Source: CAZBMJ01 sp964493205 (GTDB lineage: Bacteria; Myxococcota; UBA727; JABDBI01). From it: 53,971 nt of DNA. Numbering within the stretch: the stretch's first letter is position 1; each line of letters begins with the position of its first letter. Made by a program: the position numbers and the translations under genes. The stretch spans positions 1-53,971 of the forward strand of contig CAZBMJ010000014.1 in assembly GCA_964493205.1 (NCBI GenBank). The letters run 5' to 3'. Below the pieces are notes generated by a model, which made no database searches, was not told where the DNA came from, and saw only the letters and a program-made list of their open reading frames with translations. This document shows positions 41,337-50,848 of the stretch, piece after piece.

Positions 41337-43310
41337 CTATTTTTTAGAGCCGTTAGTTATTTGCCATAGCAGATTTGCAATATCACTATCAATAGGGTTG
41401 GCATCATATGCTAGAAGTGCATGTTTTCTAGCAAGTACATGATTTCCTTCTTCGTTATGGATGATAGCGAGGGTTTCATGAGCTTTGGCTGACTCTGGAT
41501 CGCATTTTATGGCTGTATGCAAAAGTTCCAGCGCTTCAGAAGTTTTTTTGATAGTTAAGTAGGCTCTGCTTAAGCTTACCAAATAATCTGAACATGCAGG
41601 ATTAATACTTACAGCCGTTTCCAGTGCTTTGATACAAATTTCCATTTCACCTATGGAAAAGCTGATTTCTCCAAGTTTATGAGCAAGTTCAGGCTCCTCT
41701 GGCAAATAATTAAAGGCTTTTTTTAGCAGTAAAAAAGCTTCATGATAATTGCCCATTTCAGCAAAAGCATTTCCTAAGGCACACAGGATATCTGTATCGT
41801 TGGCATCGAGCATTAAAGCTTTTTTGAATTCTATTATGGCAAGATTGCTTTCGTTTAAGCATTCATAAGCTAAACCTAATAGATAATAACGATGGCTATT
41901 TTGAATACTGCCGTTAAGTTTTTTGGCTGTTTCTATTAAATCAAAAAAAGCTCGAGGTATTATTTGTAAATTAAATCCCCCAGCACCACTTAATGGCAAG
42001 GACTTTTCCTCATAAAAATCTATTTTATCGGCACCATCCTGAGAAATCATAGTAAATAAGCTAAAAGCTTTATTGTTTAACTCATTTATTTCTACCCAAG
42101 AGGCTTCTTTATTGGCAATAATTAAAATATCTTCGCTATGAGCTATTAATTTTATTTTGCCCCTAAAATCTAGAAGTAGTTTTTCAAGTACACCTTTTAT
42201 TAAGGCTGGAAACAAAGCAATACTAGCTATTTGTTCACCTATTAAAGCAACAGCATTTTTAGAAGAATTTTCATGAAATACTACTTTAGCTTTATAGTTA
42301 TGACTTGAGAGGCATCGTTCTGAGCGTTTCTTCCAAAATTTTATTATTTGCTCGTTGTGTTCATATTCTTTTATAAAGGTTTGTTTTCCTAAATATTCTT
42401 TTGCAGCACAAATACTAAAACCCATTCTTTTTTCAGATAATACATTAGGTCGTGCTTTTAAATATACTAATGACCTCATATTAGTTGTGGCAAACCAAGG
42501 AGATAAATCTAAGTCACCAATATGTAATAACTTTAGATAATTTTCTATTTTGTCTTCATAACCACAAAATACAATGTCTTTAGCTAAGTTTTGATAATCT
42601 AAGTTTTTAGTTAGTCCATCATCAATATATTTTATTTCACCATCTATTAATTGCCATGAAATATTTTTAAAAATCTTTTGTAAATTACTATATATTTTTT
42701 CGTAAAAATTTAAGGTTGTTTTAAGTGAGTTCATTTCTTTACTCAAAGTATCTTTAAGTGTTTTATTTTCCCATAATGTTTTACTTATGATATCTTGAAT
42801 ATTTATTTTGTATTTGAAAATATTAGTTATAATTATAGTGTCGTTATTAATTTCAAAATTATTTAAATTATTAGACTTTAATAAGTTAGTAATAGTTTCT
42901 ATTATTTTGTTTTTATTAATATAAAAAAAGATATTTATTTTGTGTGAAAATAAACTGTTGTCAATTCTGTATTGATACCAAGACGGTGTGTCCAAATGGA
43001 GGCACAAATTTTTGATTTGATGTAGGTTTAATTTTATGAAATTATCTTCATTATGTATGCTTGGAAGTGTGTAATAATGTATGCGATCAGAAATTTTTTT
43101 GAGTTTTAAACTACTTTGTTCATTGCTATTTTTTATGCTCAGCATGTAAATATTTGGAGAAATTTGTTGCAGCAAAGACTGGTTATTATGAAAAGTATTT
43201 AAACACTGTTCTGTTATAACTAAAGATATTTTATTAGTGTAGTTATTGTCAGCTAATAGAACTATGTTTTCCCAGTTATTTTCATGTTTTTTTAGGTTTT
43301 TTTTAGTCAT
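41337..43310 (-). CDS. TPR-repeat protein
   Basis: The 657-aa protein is cytoplasmic by lack of a signal peptide or membrane helix. The N-terminal 450 residues are unrecognised. From about 480 to 645 there are four to five tetratricopeptide repeats (LGLAYECLNESNLAIIEFKKAL, LGNAFAEMGNYHEAFLLLKKAF and so on). TPRs scaffold protein complexes. It heads the group with nnrD and tsaE, which gives no clear hint of its job. The 106 bases upstream hold no gene. Confidence 0.75.
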   Translation of the reverse strand: MTKKNLKKHENNWENIVLLADNNYTNKISLVITEQCLNTFHNNQSLLQQISPNIYMLSIKNSNEQSSLKLKKISDRIHYYTLPSIHNEDNFIKLNLHQIKNLCLHLDTPSWYQYRIDNSLFSHKINIFFYINKNKIIETITNLLKSNNLNNFEINNDTIIITNIFKYKINIQDIISKTLWENKTLKDTLSKEMNSLKTTLNFYEKIYSNLQKIFKNISWQLIDGEIKYIDDGLTKNLDYQNLAKDIVFCGYEDKIENYLKLLHIGDLDLSPWFATTNMRSLVYLKARPNVLSEKRMGFSICAAKEYLGKQTFIKEYEHNEQIIKFWKKRSERCLSSHNYKAKVVFHENSSKNAVALIGEQIASIALFPALIKGVLEKLLLDFRGKIKLIAHSEDILIIANKEASWVEINELNNKAFSLFTMISQDGADKIDFYEEKSLPLSGAGGFNLQIIPRAFFDLIETAKKLNGSIQNSHRYYLLGLAYECLNESNLAIIEFKKALMLDANDTDILCALGNAFAEMGNYHEAFLLLKKAFNYLPEEPELAHKLGEISFSIGEMEICIKALETAVSINPACSDYLVSLSRAYLTIKKTSEALELLHTAIKCDPESAKAHETLAIIHNEEGNHVLARKHALLAYDANPIDSDIANLLWQITNGSKK

Positions 43311-43416
43311 GGAAAAACTATACCATCAAATAAAAATACAACGTTTTTATTTGGTGATAATCACAAAAATCTATTTATTTGAAACTAGTTAAGAAATATG
43401 TATGTATATTAAATAC

Positions 43417-45516
43417 TTAGAGACTTCTTTCTAAGTAATCGTTATATTTTATATTTAATCCTTTTGAATAGTTATCTAATAAAAGATTTTTAAATGATTC
43501 TTGAGCATTTAATTTGTTACCATTTTTTAAATATAATTGCCCTTGTAAAAACTGAGCTTCTTTTATTAGTATATCATCAAGTAGTTCTTTGTGTGTCAAA
43601 ACATTGTTTATAGTTAAAAGAGCTTCTTTATAATTTTGCTGATTAGTTAATATTTTAGAAAATAAATAAAATATAATGTTTTCAGCTTTTGTTAGAGGGA
43701 TTTTGGGGGCATAAAAGCTGAGAGCTAATTGGTTATTATTTATGAAATATAGTAATGTGTTTTTAGATGAATCATCTTTTAATAAAGAATCTATTATTAT
43801 TAATTGTCTTTTCTTATAGGGAGTTAAAATGTTTTTGTTTGTTTTATTAAGCATAGTAAGAGCACTTATATAATTTTCTTGATATATTAAGCATTTAACA
43901 GCTTCAAAAATAATCATATTTTTTGTACTTTCATCATTGGTAATACTTAGTTCATGGGACAAAATTTCAAAGGCTTCTTTAAACTTTTTTAATTTTATTA
44001 AATCTGTAGTTTTTTCTAGATAGTTAGATTCATCTTTTTTTAGACAATCTTGATTGATAATACTTTGTGGTACAAAATTATCTTTAGCCCAAGTAGTAGC
44101 ATAAGTTGGAAGCTCTTTTTGAAGTTCTTTTTCAAACTCACTTTGTAGTTGTATTAAAGTTTCTTTATTTAATGAGCCAGAAGCAATAATATCTTGTAAA
44201 AATATCTTGGGATTTTCTTGCTTATTTAAACAGAATTCTAAAAAAGCTCCCGAATAAATATAAGCAACGGAAGGGTTAGTACTTAAAAATTCAGTGTTAA
44301 ACGGCGAAAATAAGCTGTTTAAATCTACTTTAATACCTATTTGATAAAGGCTTGAGGCTTGTTCTATTAGATCAAGATCCACTTCGATATTTTCTTCTTT
44401 GCTAAGTGCCATAGCTAGCCCTTCAGTTAGAGCTAGATTAGGAATTAAAATATTAGGCCCTATCATTTTGAAAAAGTGCTTAGAATTTTCCCCTAAAAAT
44501 ATGTGTGCCAGTTCATGACCTAAAACATTATGAGGGGTGATGCTACCTGATATATGAACTTGTCGCATTTTGGGCAAGGCAAAATGAACATTTTTTGCCC
44601 CTGTATAAATAAATTTTTGTTCGTAATCTTCATGGAGCCAAATAACCACTTCTTCTTGTTTTAAGCTACCTAAACGATTTTCAAAACGAGATTTCCACAA
44701 TAAAGCTTCTTGCAAAATATCATTAACTTTTTCTACTGAACTAAATTGAGGGTTTGCTTTTATAGTAATTAAATTCTGTGAAATTACTAAAGAATAATCA
44801 TTAATAAGCTCTTTGGAGGTTTTTTGTAGTTTCGATAATGAGTGTTCTTGTAAACCAAAGGCACTTATACACATAAAAATGTTTAATAAAAACATTGCAA
44901 ATTTTTGTTTAAAGTTTGAGCTTTTAATAAAAATGCTAAAAAAACAATTCAAAGCTAAGACAAATAAAATGGTAGCCATTCTAAATTCAACTAAACTTGC
45001 TTCAAGGGTAGTTCCATGTACCAAATCAGAAGGGATTACCACTGATAGGTGAGTATAAATTCTAAAAGAAGGTTCTTGATACCAAATAAATAAGTGCCAA
45101 CCATAGTAGGCTAAATAAAATACTATTATAATAAAAATTTTTGATAATTTATGTGTAATAAAAGAGGCTAAAACCCCCAAAGAAAGATTAAATACTAGCG
45201 GTGGTATTAGTATGACAAAAAATGCAAAGATCCCTTTGGCAGGACTACAGCTTTGGCTTAAAAATCCATTTATAAAAAATAGCCCAGATACAAACAAAAT
45301 ATAGATTAAAGACCAAATATAGGTATTTATTAATCTTGTTAAAAAACTTCGTTCTAATGTTGCACTTTTAAAACTAGCCCATAATGCAAAAAAAGGGGCG
45401 AAAATTAAAATTATTAAATTAGCTGATTCCAAACCAAAATTACCTAAGAGTGGTAAACTTTTGACTAAAAAAAAATAGCTTAAGAAAATTAAAAACCATC
45501 CATAATTTATGAGCAT
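43417..45516 (-). CDS. Membrane gluzincin-like metallopeptidase with TPR-like tail
   Basis: The 699-aa protein has about seven transmembrane helices in residues 1-225. A domain with the zinc site HELAH (H334, E335, H338) follows, and about 35 residues later LALTEGLAMAL supplies the third ligand Glu, the HExxH...E gluzincin layout. The C-terminal 200 residues are helical and TPR-like. It probably cleaves peptides outside the cytoplasm, depending on topology. It follows ffh by 9 bases, so it may be expressed with the targeting GTPase. Confidence 0.75.
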   Translation of the reverse strand: MLINYGWFLIFLSYFFLVKSLPLLGNFGLESANLIILIFAPFFALWASFKSATLERSFLTRLINTYIWSLIYILFVSGLFFINGFLSQSCSPAKGIFAFFVILIPPLVFNLSLGVLASFITHKLSKIFIIIVFYLAYYGWHLFIWYQEPSFRIYTHLSVVIPSDLVHGTTLEASLVEFRMATILFVLALNCFFSIFIKSSNFKQKFAMFLLNIFMCISAFGLQEHSLSKLQKTSKELINDYSLVISQNLITIKANPQFSSVEKVNDILQEALLWKSRFENRLGSLKQEEVVIWLHEDYEQKFIYTGAKNVHFALPKMRQVHISGSITPHNVLGHELAHIFLGENSKHFFKMIGPNILIPNLALTEGLAMALSKEENIEVDLDLIEQASSLYQIGIKVDLNSLFSPFNTEFLSTNPSVAYIYSGAFLEFCLNKQENPKIFLQDIIASGSLNKETLIQLQSEFEKELQKELPTYATTWAKDNFVPQSIINQDCLKKDESNYLEKTTDLIKLKKFKEAFEILSHELSITNDESTKNMIIFEAVKCLIYQENYISALTMLNKTNKNILTPYKKRQLIIIDSLLKDDSSKNTLLYFINNNQLALSFYAPKIPLTKAENIIFYLFSKILTNQQNYKEALLTINNVLTHKELLDDILIKEAQFLQGQLYLKNGNKLNAQESFKNLLLDNYSKGLNIKYNDYLERSL

Positions 45517-45525
45517 CTATACTAC

Positions 45526-47022
45526 CTAACGTTTTTTGTTTTTTTTGCGGGCTTGTTTTTGAGATTTACGCTTATCTTTTTTTTGTTTATTATCTACTTT
45601 AGGCTTAATTTCATTAAAAGAAGATCCAAAAGGATTGTCTCTTAGTTTAGCCATTTCAGACATTTTATTAAGAGCTTTTAAATCAGGCTTTTGACCGTTT
45701 GTTTTGCCAAATCCAGACATCATGTTACGCATCATTAAAAATCTGTCTATAAGCTGATCTAATTCTTCTAATTTAGTGCCACTTCCTTTAGTAATTCTAA
45801 GCTTACGACTTTTTTCTTTAACTAAAATTTGTGGGTTTGCACGCTCTTTTTTAGTCATAGACAAAATCATAGCTTCAAATTTTGTAAATTCTTTTTCATC
45901 GATATTAATACCTGCAGGCATCATATCTTGCATCCCAGGAATTCTTTCTAAAATTGACTTAAAAGAACCAATTTTTTTAATCATATTAAGTTGCTTTAAA
46001 AAGTCATCCAGTGAGAAAGAACCTTTTAAAAGCTTATTAATATCTTTTTGAGCATCTTCTTCAGTTACATGTTTTTCAAAATCTTTAGCCAGTGATACAA
46101 TATCACCCATGCCTAGTATTCTACTTGCGAGGCCTTCGGGTCTAAATAATTCAAAACTTTGTAAATCTTCGCCAAAACTTGTGAATCTAATAGGCTTTTT
46201 AGTTATTTCTTTAATGGAAATAGCTGCTCCACCACGAGTATCTCCATCAAGTTTGGTTAAAATAAATCCATTTAAATCTAGCTTTTTGTCAAATAAAGAC
46301 GCTGTGGTGATGGCATCTTGACCGATCATAGAGTCAATAACTAAAAATATATGTTCAGGATTGGTTAAATTTTTAATATCCAAAAGTTCATTCATAAGGT
46401 GGTCATCAATAGCTAGCCGACCAGCAGTATCTAATATTAAAACGTCATTTTTATTTTGTTTGGCTTTTTCCAAAGCAGCTTTACAAATATCTTGAGCGCT
46501 AGCACCTGGTATATGAAAAACTTCAATGCCTAATTTTTGACCTAAAATTTCTAACTGGGAAGCAGCTCCTGGTCTATAAATATCAGCAGCAACTAATAAA
46601 GGGTTTTTTTTGTGCTCTTCTTTGAGTAATCTGGCAAGCTTAGCACTAGAGGTAGTTTTTCCACTTCCTTGTAAACCAGCCATCATAATTATAGCCAGTG
46701 GGCTTTTTAATGATAAATCTTCGCTTTGAGGGCCCATTAACGCTAAAAGTTCTTCATGACAAATATTTATAAAATGTTCATAAGGACTTAATTTTTTAAC
46801 TTGCTTTTTTTGATCTTTTGTTTGTGTTTTTACTACTAAGCCCAAAGACTTTTCTTTGACTCTTTCTAAGAAGTTTTTTGCGACATTATATTCAACATCT
46901 GCTTCCAAAAGAGCAAGTTTAACTTCTTTTAGCGCTTCTGAAATATTATTTTCTGTAAGAGTTGTTTCTTTTTTTAAAAGATTTTTGGCAATACTGAAGC
47001 CTTTAGAAATTGTTTCAAGCAT
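45526..47022 (-). CDS. ffh: Signal recognition particle protein Ffh
   Basis: The 498-aa SRP GTPase has an N-domain helical bundle, the G domain with GLQGSGKTTSSAKLA, DTAGRLAIDD and TKLDGDTRGGAA, then the Met-rich M domain (LERIPGMQDMM, FLMMRNMMSGFG) that binds 4.5S RNA and signal peptides. It is about 50 residues longer than common Ffh because of a C-terminal Lys-rich tail. It targets nascent membrane proteins to FtsY. Confidence 0.96.
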   Translation of the reverse strand: MLETISKGFSIAKNLLKKETTLTENNISEALKEVKLALLEADVEYNVAKNFLERVKEKSLGLVVKTQTKDQKKQVKKLSPYEHFINICHEELLALMGPQSEDLSLKSPLAIIMMAGLQGSGKTTSSAKLARLLKEEHKKNPLLVAADIYRPGAASQLEILGQKLGIEVFHIPGASAQDICKAALEKAKQNKNDVLILDTAGRLAIDDHLMNELLDIKNLTNPEHIFLVIDSMIGQDAITTASLFDKKLDLNGFILTKLDGDTRGGAAISIKEITKKPIRFTSFGEDLQSFELFRPEGLASRILGMGDIVSLAKDFEKHVTEEDAQKDINKLLKGSFSLDDFLKQLNMIKKIGSFKSILERIPGMQDMMPAGINIDEKEFTKFEAMILSMTKKERANPQILVKEKSRKLRITKGSGTKLEELDQLIDRFLMMRNMMSGFGKTNGQKPDLKALNKMSEMAKLRDNPFGSSFNEIKPKVDNKQKKDKRKSQKQARKKNKKR

Positions 47023-47147
47023 AAGTTTTTCCTAGTTATAATAAATAAATAAAACTTTTATAATAAAAATCTAGTGAGCATAAATTGGATTTTTTTTATT
47101 AACTGATTTAATATTATATAGTAAATCACTAAAAATTGGATTTATTT

Positions 47148-47477
47148 GTGACTAAAAGTGAGCTTATTGATGATATAGCTTTGCAAACTCCAGAAATACA
47201 ACGGCGTGATGTGGAGCTTGTGGTAAATACTATTTTAGAAACCATGTCTTATGCTTTAGCTGAAGGCAAAAGGATTGAAATACGGGGTTTAGGTTCTTTT
47301 GTGCCTAAGCTTAGGCGTTCACGTGCTGCACGAAATCCTCGCACAGGTACTGGTGTTAGTGTTCCAGAAAAATATGTGCCATTTTTTTCTGCAGGCAAAG
47401 AGCTAAGAGAAAGAATAAACCAGCTGCCTATTGAAGAAAATCAATATGCTGCAAAACGCTCTCCTTGGGAAGATTAG
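47148..47477 (+). CDS. IHF/HU-family DNA-bending protein
   Basis: From GTG 47148 the product is 109 aa and begins (M)TKSELIDDIA, the usual start of IHF-beta/HU proteins. The frame opens 12 bases earlier at a TTG, which adds an unlikely four residues. Residues 45-95 include IEIRGLGSFVPKLRRSRAARNPRTG, the beta-arm that inserts a proline in the DNA minor groove, and VPFFSAGKELRERIN. IHF-beta and HU cannot be told apart safely. It is divergent from ffh. Confidence 0.88.
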   Translation: MTKSELIDDIALQTPEIQRRDVELVVNTILETMSYALAEGKRIEIRGLGSFVPKLRRSRAARNPRTGTGVSVPEKYVPFFSAGKELRERINQLPIEENQYAAKRSPWED

Positions 47478-47553
47478 GCATAAGAAACCTAAGCACTTGC
47501 TAAAAATGAATAAATCGCTATGTTAATTAAGTATATTAAATAGAGATTAAATC

Positions 47554-49302
47554 ATGAAATTAAGTGTTTTTGCAATATTGTTAATAAGTTTAAGCGCTTG
47601 CGAAGAAAATTGTGTCAGCAGTCCCAAAAAGTCTTCTGATAATTCTACTTCATTTGATAACACAGGCCCAGCTGGAGATAAGGCTGATATAGAAAAAAAA
47701 GCTAAAGATGTTTTGGATAATGAGGCAGAACTAAAAGATTTTTTTACAAATGTTATTAAAAAAGATCTTACACCTATTTTAAACCAGATTAAAAATGCAA
47801 AAAATGCTTCTGAACAAGAAACAGCTTTGAAAAGCTTTGCTCAAGCAATAAATACTAAAGATGATAATGGATTTACACCTTTTCATTTAGTTATTGATGA
47901 AAAAAATGATAAGCTTATTAATTTAATGATTCAATCTGGTGCTGATATAAATGAAGTAGATAGAAACAAAATGTCTCCTTTGAAAAAGGCATCACTGATA
48001 AACGATGAAAAATTAGTAGAAATTTTAATAAATGCTCCTGATATAGATTTAGCAAAAAATAATACTTTGAAATGGGCTATTGAAGAAGATAATCTTAAAA
48101 TAGCTAAGATGCTTTTAGATAAGGGTGTTACACTTAATTCTATAGATGAAAATGGTTATACTTATTTACATTTAGCAGTTTTGAAAAAAAAAGCAGATAT
48201 ATTAAATGAGCTGATAAAAACTAATGCTATTGATATCAATGCTAAAGATAACCATAATAATACTGCATTACACTTGGCTAGAAGTGCCGAATTAGTAGAT
48301 ATACTAATTAAGGCAGATGCTGATATAAATGCTGTTAATGAGTTTGGTGAGACCCCTTTAGCCTTGGCAATTAAGTTTAACGAAAAAGACATAGAAAATT
48401 TACTGAAAAGTAAAGGTGCGAAATTAGCTGCTGTAGATAAGGCTGAGATAGACAAAAAAGATGAAAAATCTAAAAATTTTATGTCTACACCTTTTAGCTA
48501 TAGTTATGCAGTGCCAACTATTAATATGTCAACTACTAAACAATATGATGGATATGCACCTCAAGCACCTTTTATTGCTGATTATGATGGAAACGGTGTG
48601 CACTCATATATGGCTATTAAGCTTTCAAGTTCTTTTAGCAAAAATTTACCAGAAAAAATTAAAGAAGAACTGGAAAAATATAAAATAGAAGAAGATAAAA
48701 TAGATATATTTTTGGTTATACAAGGTTTAAGTCGAATTAGTGAAAAAACTCAAATAAAAGCTCATGGATGGGCTGACCCGGATGCACCTTATGAGTCAGA
48801 CGCCCCTTACGATAGAGTAAAAAGGGAATTTCTATATGGAATTTATGAATCTGATTTAGATATATCAGAGCAAGTAAAGCTTAATGAATTAAAAGAATTT
48901 CCAATCAATACCCATTTAAATCAAGACAAAGTAAAAGGTCCTTGGCAAATAGTTTATTCTCCCCCAGAAGGTGCTATAGTAAATATTCCTAATGATGATC
49001 GAAATAACATAGCTTTTTATTCTTTGGTGATTGATAATAATAATCCTGAGGGAAATATAAGAGCAGCAGTAACTTTGCATTGGTTATTACTGGGGGAAGG
49101 ACCTTTTCAAAAAGAAATTTATGCAGATTCAAAAAGAGGGGACCGTAAATATTTGCCACCATCTGGTGTTGGCCCAGAAAAAGATGCATTAGAAATAAAA
49201 AAATACAAAAATATTGGTGAGTTGATTAAGTTTTGGCAAGAAGAAAGTATTTTAAAAGATACAACACTAGTGCAAAAACTTACTGATTTAATTAAGCAAT
49301 AA
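47554..49302 (+). CDS. Ankyrin-repeat lipoprotein
   Basis: The 582-aa protein has a good lipobox LSAC (Cys16). A charged linker leads to about six ankyrin repeats (residues 105-285; GFTPFHLVI, GYTYLHLAV, NTALHLARSAELVDILI, GETPLALAIK). The C-terminal 300 residues are not recognised; they include YDGYAPQAPF, KAHGWADPDAPYESDAPYDR and a beta-rich stretch. An exported ankyrin protein could bind envelope or host proteins (inference). It is co-directional with the secreted gene at 49360, 57 bases on. Confidence 0.75.
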   Translation: MKLSVFAILLISLSACEENCVSSPKKSSDNSTSFDNTGPAGDKADIEKKAKDVLDNEAELKDFFTNVIKKDLTPILNQIKNAKNASEQETALKSFAQAINTKDDNGFTPFHLVIDEKNDKLINLMIQSGADINEVDRNKMSPLKKASLINDEKLVEILINAPDIDLAKNNTLKWAIEEDNLKIAKMLLDKGVTLNSIDENGYTYLHLAVLKKKADILNELIKTNAIDINAKDNHNNTALHLARSAELVDILIKADADINAVNEFGETPLALAIKFNEKDIENLLKSKGAKLAAVDKAEIDKKDEKSKNFMSTPFSYSYAVPTINMSTTKQYDGYAPQAPFIADYDGNGVHSYMAIKLSSSFSKNLPEKIKEELEKYKIEEDKIDIFLVIQGLSRISEKTQIKAHGWADPDAPYESDAPYDRVKREFLYGIYESDLDISEQVKLNELKEFPINTHLNQDKVKGPWQIVYSPPEGAIVNIPNDDRNNIAFYSLVIDNNNPEGNIRAAVTLHWLLLGEGPFQKEIYADSKRGDRKYLPPSGVGPEKDALEIKKYKNIGELIKFWQEESILKDTTLVQKLTDLIKQ

Positions 49303-49359
49303 ATAATGAAAATTTTATAAATATTATGTTTTTATTTAATAGAATATAGGTTTTAATAT

Positions 49360-50787
49360 ATGAGAATATTATTGGTGTTTTTATTCATGAGCTTATCGCT
49401 TCATGCGGGATCTCGTTTTGATTTTATTTTAAAAGAAATAATTAAATTTCAAGAGTTTAGAGAAGAATTTCATGAAAATTTTAAACTAAAATTGAAATTA
49501 AAAGAATATAAAGAAAATGGATTGATATTAAGTGCTGATGATATAAAAAAATTGAGTAGAAGCGTTGATAATACAGTGGCAGCAGGCGAAAAATTTATAG
49601 ATACTCTATATGAAAAAGCACAAAATATTTCTCATGATTCTTCTAAAGCAGTTTCTTTATTAGAATTTCTTCTTGAGGAAAGGTTTGATCTTCTTGTAGA
49701 AACAACAAAAAATGCTGAATCATTAAGTAGTAGTCCTATTCGCATTCCTATTCAGGATAGTAGTTTATGTGAGCAGTATTATGGTAATAAAGATAAATCT
49801 GAATTTTATAAATATGTGAAAGAAAATAATATATATTTTTATCAGTTTAAAGTGTTATTAATTAAGAAGATTTTTCAATCTCTTCAAATAAATGAACTTA
49901 GTATAAATGCTATTAAGCTACTTCGTGCTTCAGTACAACTTGCTGATCTTTTAACTAATAAAACACAAGAATTGGGTTTTGTAGATAATTGTGGTGGGTA
50001 TTTAAAATGTATGATTTATAGTAGTGATTTTAAAATGAATAGTAGTTATGCTGCTGTAGCAATTCGTAATGGTATAAAAAGTAAAACTTGGGAAAAAAAT
50101 AAAAAATTATATGATATTTATTGGTATGAAGCTCATTTTATTGTCAAAGAAAGAATAGACCCTTTCAAAGGTCTTGGTGTACCAAAAGGTCACGGAATAA
50201 AATATTATACTACAGATTATGAAGAAGGTTTAGAAAAAGATGAGTTGCCCTTTCCTGATTATCTTAAAGACCCAATTGAAAGGCCATTTGTCGAAAGTGA
50301 ATCTTTTTTTTCTACGGTAAAATTTGAAGATTTTGAAGATGATATAGATATACTACAGGAAAGTAATCTTCTTATAAAAGAACAGCCTGCAGAAGTAGTT
50401 GTTATAAATAATGAATTAGAAGATAGTAAAGAACAGGGTAAAGAAAATTTTTTATATCCTGCTGGTGTGCGTAAATTTCATGATTTAATGCCATATTCTC
50501 CTTATGAAAAACTTAATTTAAAGAATAAACAACAAAAATTGATTGATAAAATTTTTGATTCTAAAGCTTTTTCGACTGTTTCTTATGGGAAGTTTAAAAA
50601 ATTATGGGAAAGTCTTGATGGAACAATTATTGGAGATAGAAAAACAGCTCATAAACAATTAATAGGCCCTAAAAAAGAAGCTTTATTTGGTGTTTCTGCT
50701 CATGGTGATAGTCAAACATATGGTAAAAATACTATAAAATATTTTAGAGCTGCTCTTTATTATATAGGTGCTAGACCATCTATATAA
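49360..50787 (+). CDS. Secreted protein with HicA-like C-terminal domain
   Basis: The 475-aa protein has a signal peptide (1-16, ending LHAG). Residues 20-330 are helical and unrecognised. An acidic linker (about 330-380) precedes a 70-residue end: FSTVSYGKFKKLWESLDGTI, then RKTAHKQLIGP (H431) and FGVSAHGD with a closing helix. Helix, strand with [GT]xH, strand with His, helix is the HicA-type fold, and the His at 431 would be catalytic. It resembles the end of the gene at 9996-11525 in place and layout, although there the motif is GSH. No HicB is nearby. Possible exported RNA-binding or RNase effector (inference). Confidence 0.65.
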   Translation: MRILLVFLFMSLSLHAGSRFDFILKEIIKFQEFREEFHENFKLKLKLKEYKENGLILSADDIKKLSRSVDNTVAAGEKFIDTLYEKAQNISHDSSKAVSLLEFLLEERFDLLVETTKNAESLSSSPIRIPIQDSSLCEQYYGNKDKSEFYKYVKENNIYFYQFKVLLIKKIFQSLQINELSINAIKLLRASVQLADLLTNKTQELGFVDNCGGYLKCMIYSSDFKMNSSYAAVAIRNGIKSKTWEKNKKLYDIYWYEAHFIVKERIDPFKGLGVPKGHGIKYYTTDYEEGLEKDELPFPDYLKDPIERPFVESESFFSTVKFEDFEDDIDILQESNLLIKEQPAEVVVINNELEDSKEQGKENFLYPAGVRKFHDLMPYSPYEKLNLKNKQQKLIDKIFDSKAFSTVSYGKFKKLWESLDGTIIGDRKTAHKQLIGPKKEALFGVSAHGDSQTYGKNTIKYFRAALYYIGARPSI

Positions 50788-50848
50788 AATTTTAATTAAG
50801 CAATAAATACGTTTAATAAATCGTTCTTAAAAGAAAGTGAGAAATATC

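Noticed and set aside
50788..50848. Cobalamin riboswitch before the mutase
   Set aside because: The gap is only 61 bases, too short for a B12 riboswitch, and contains no B12-box-like sequence.
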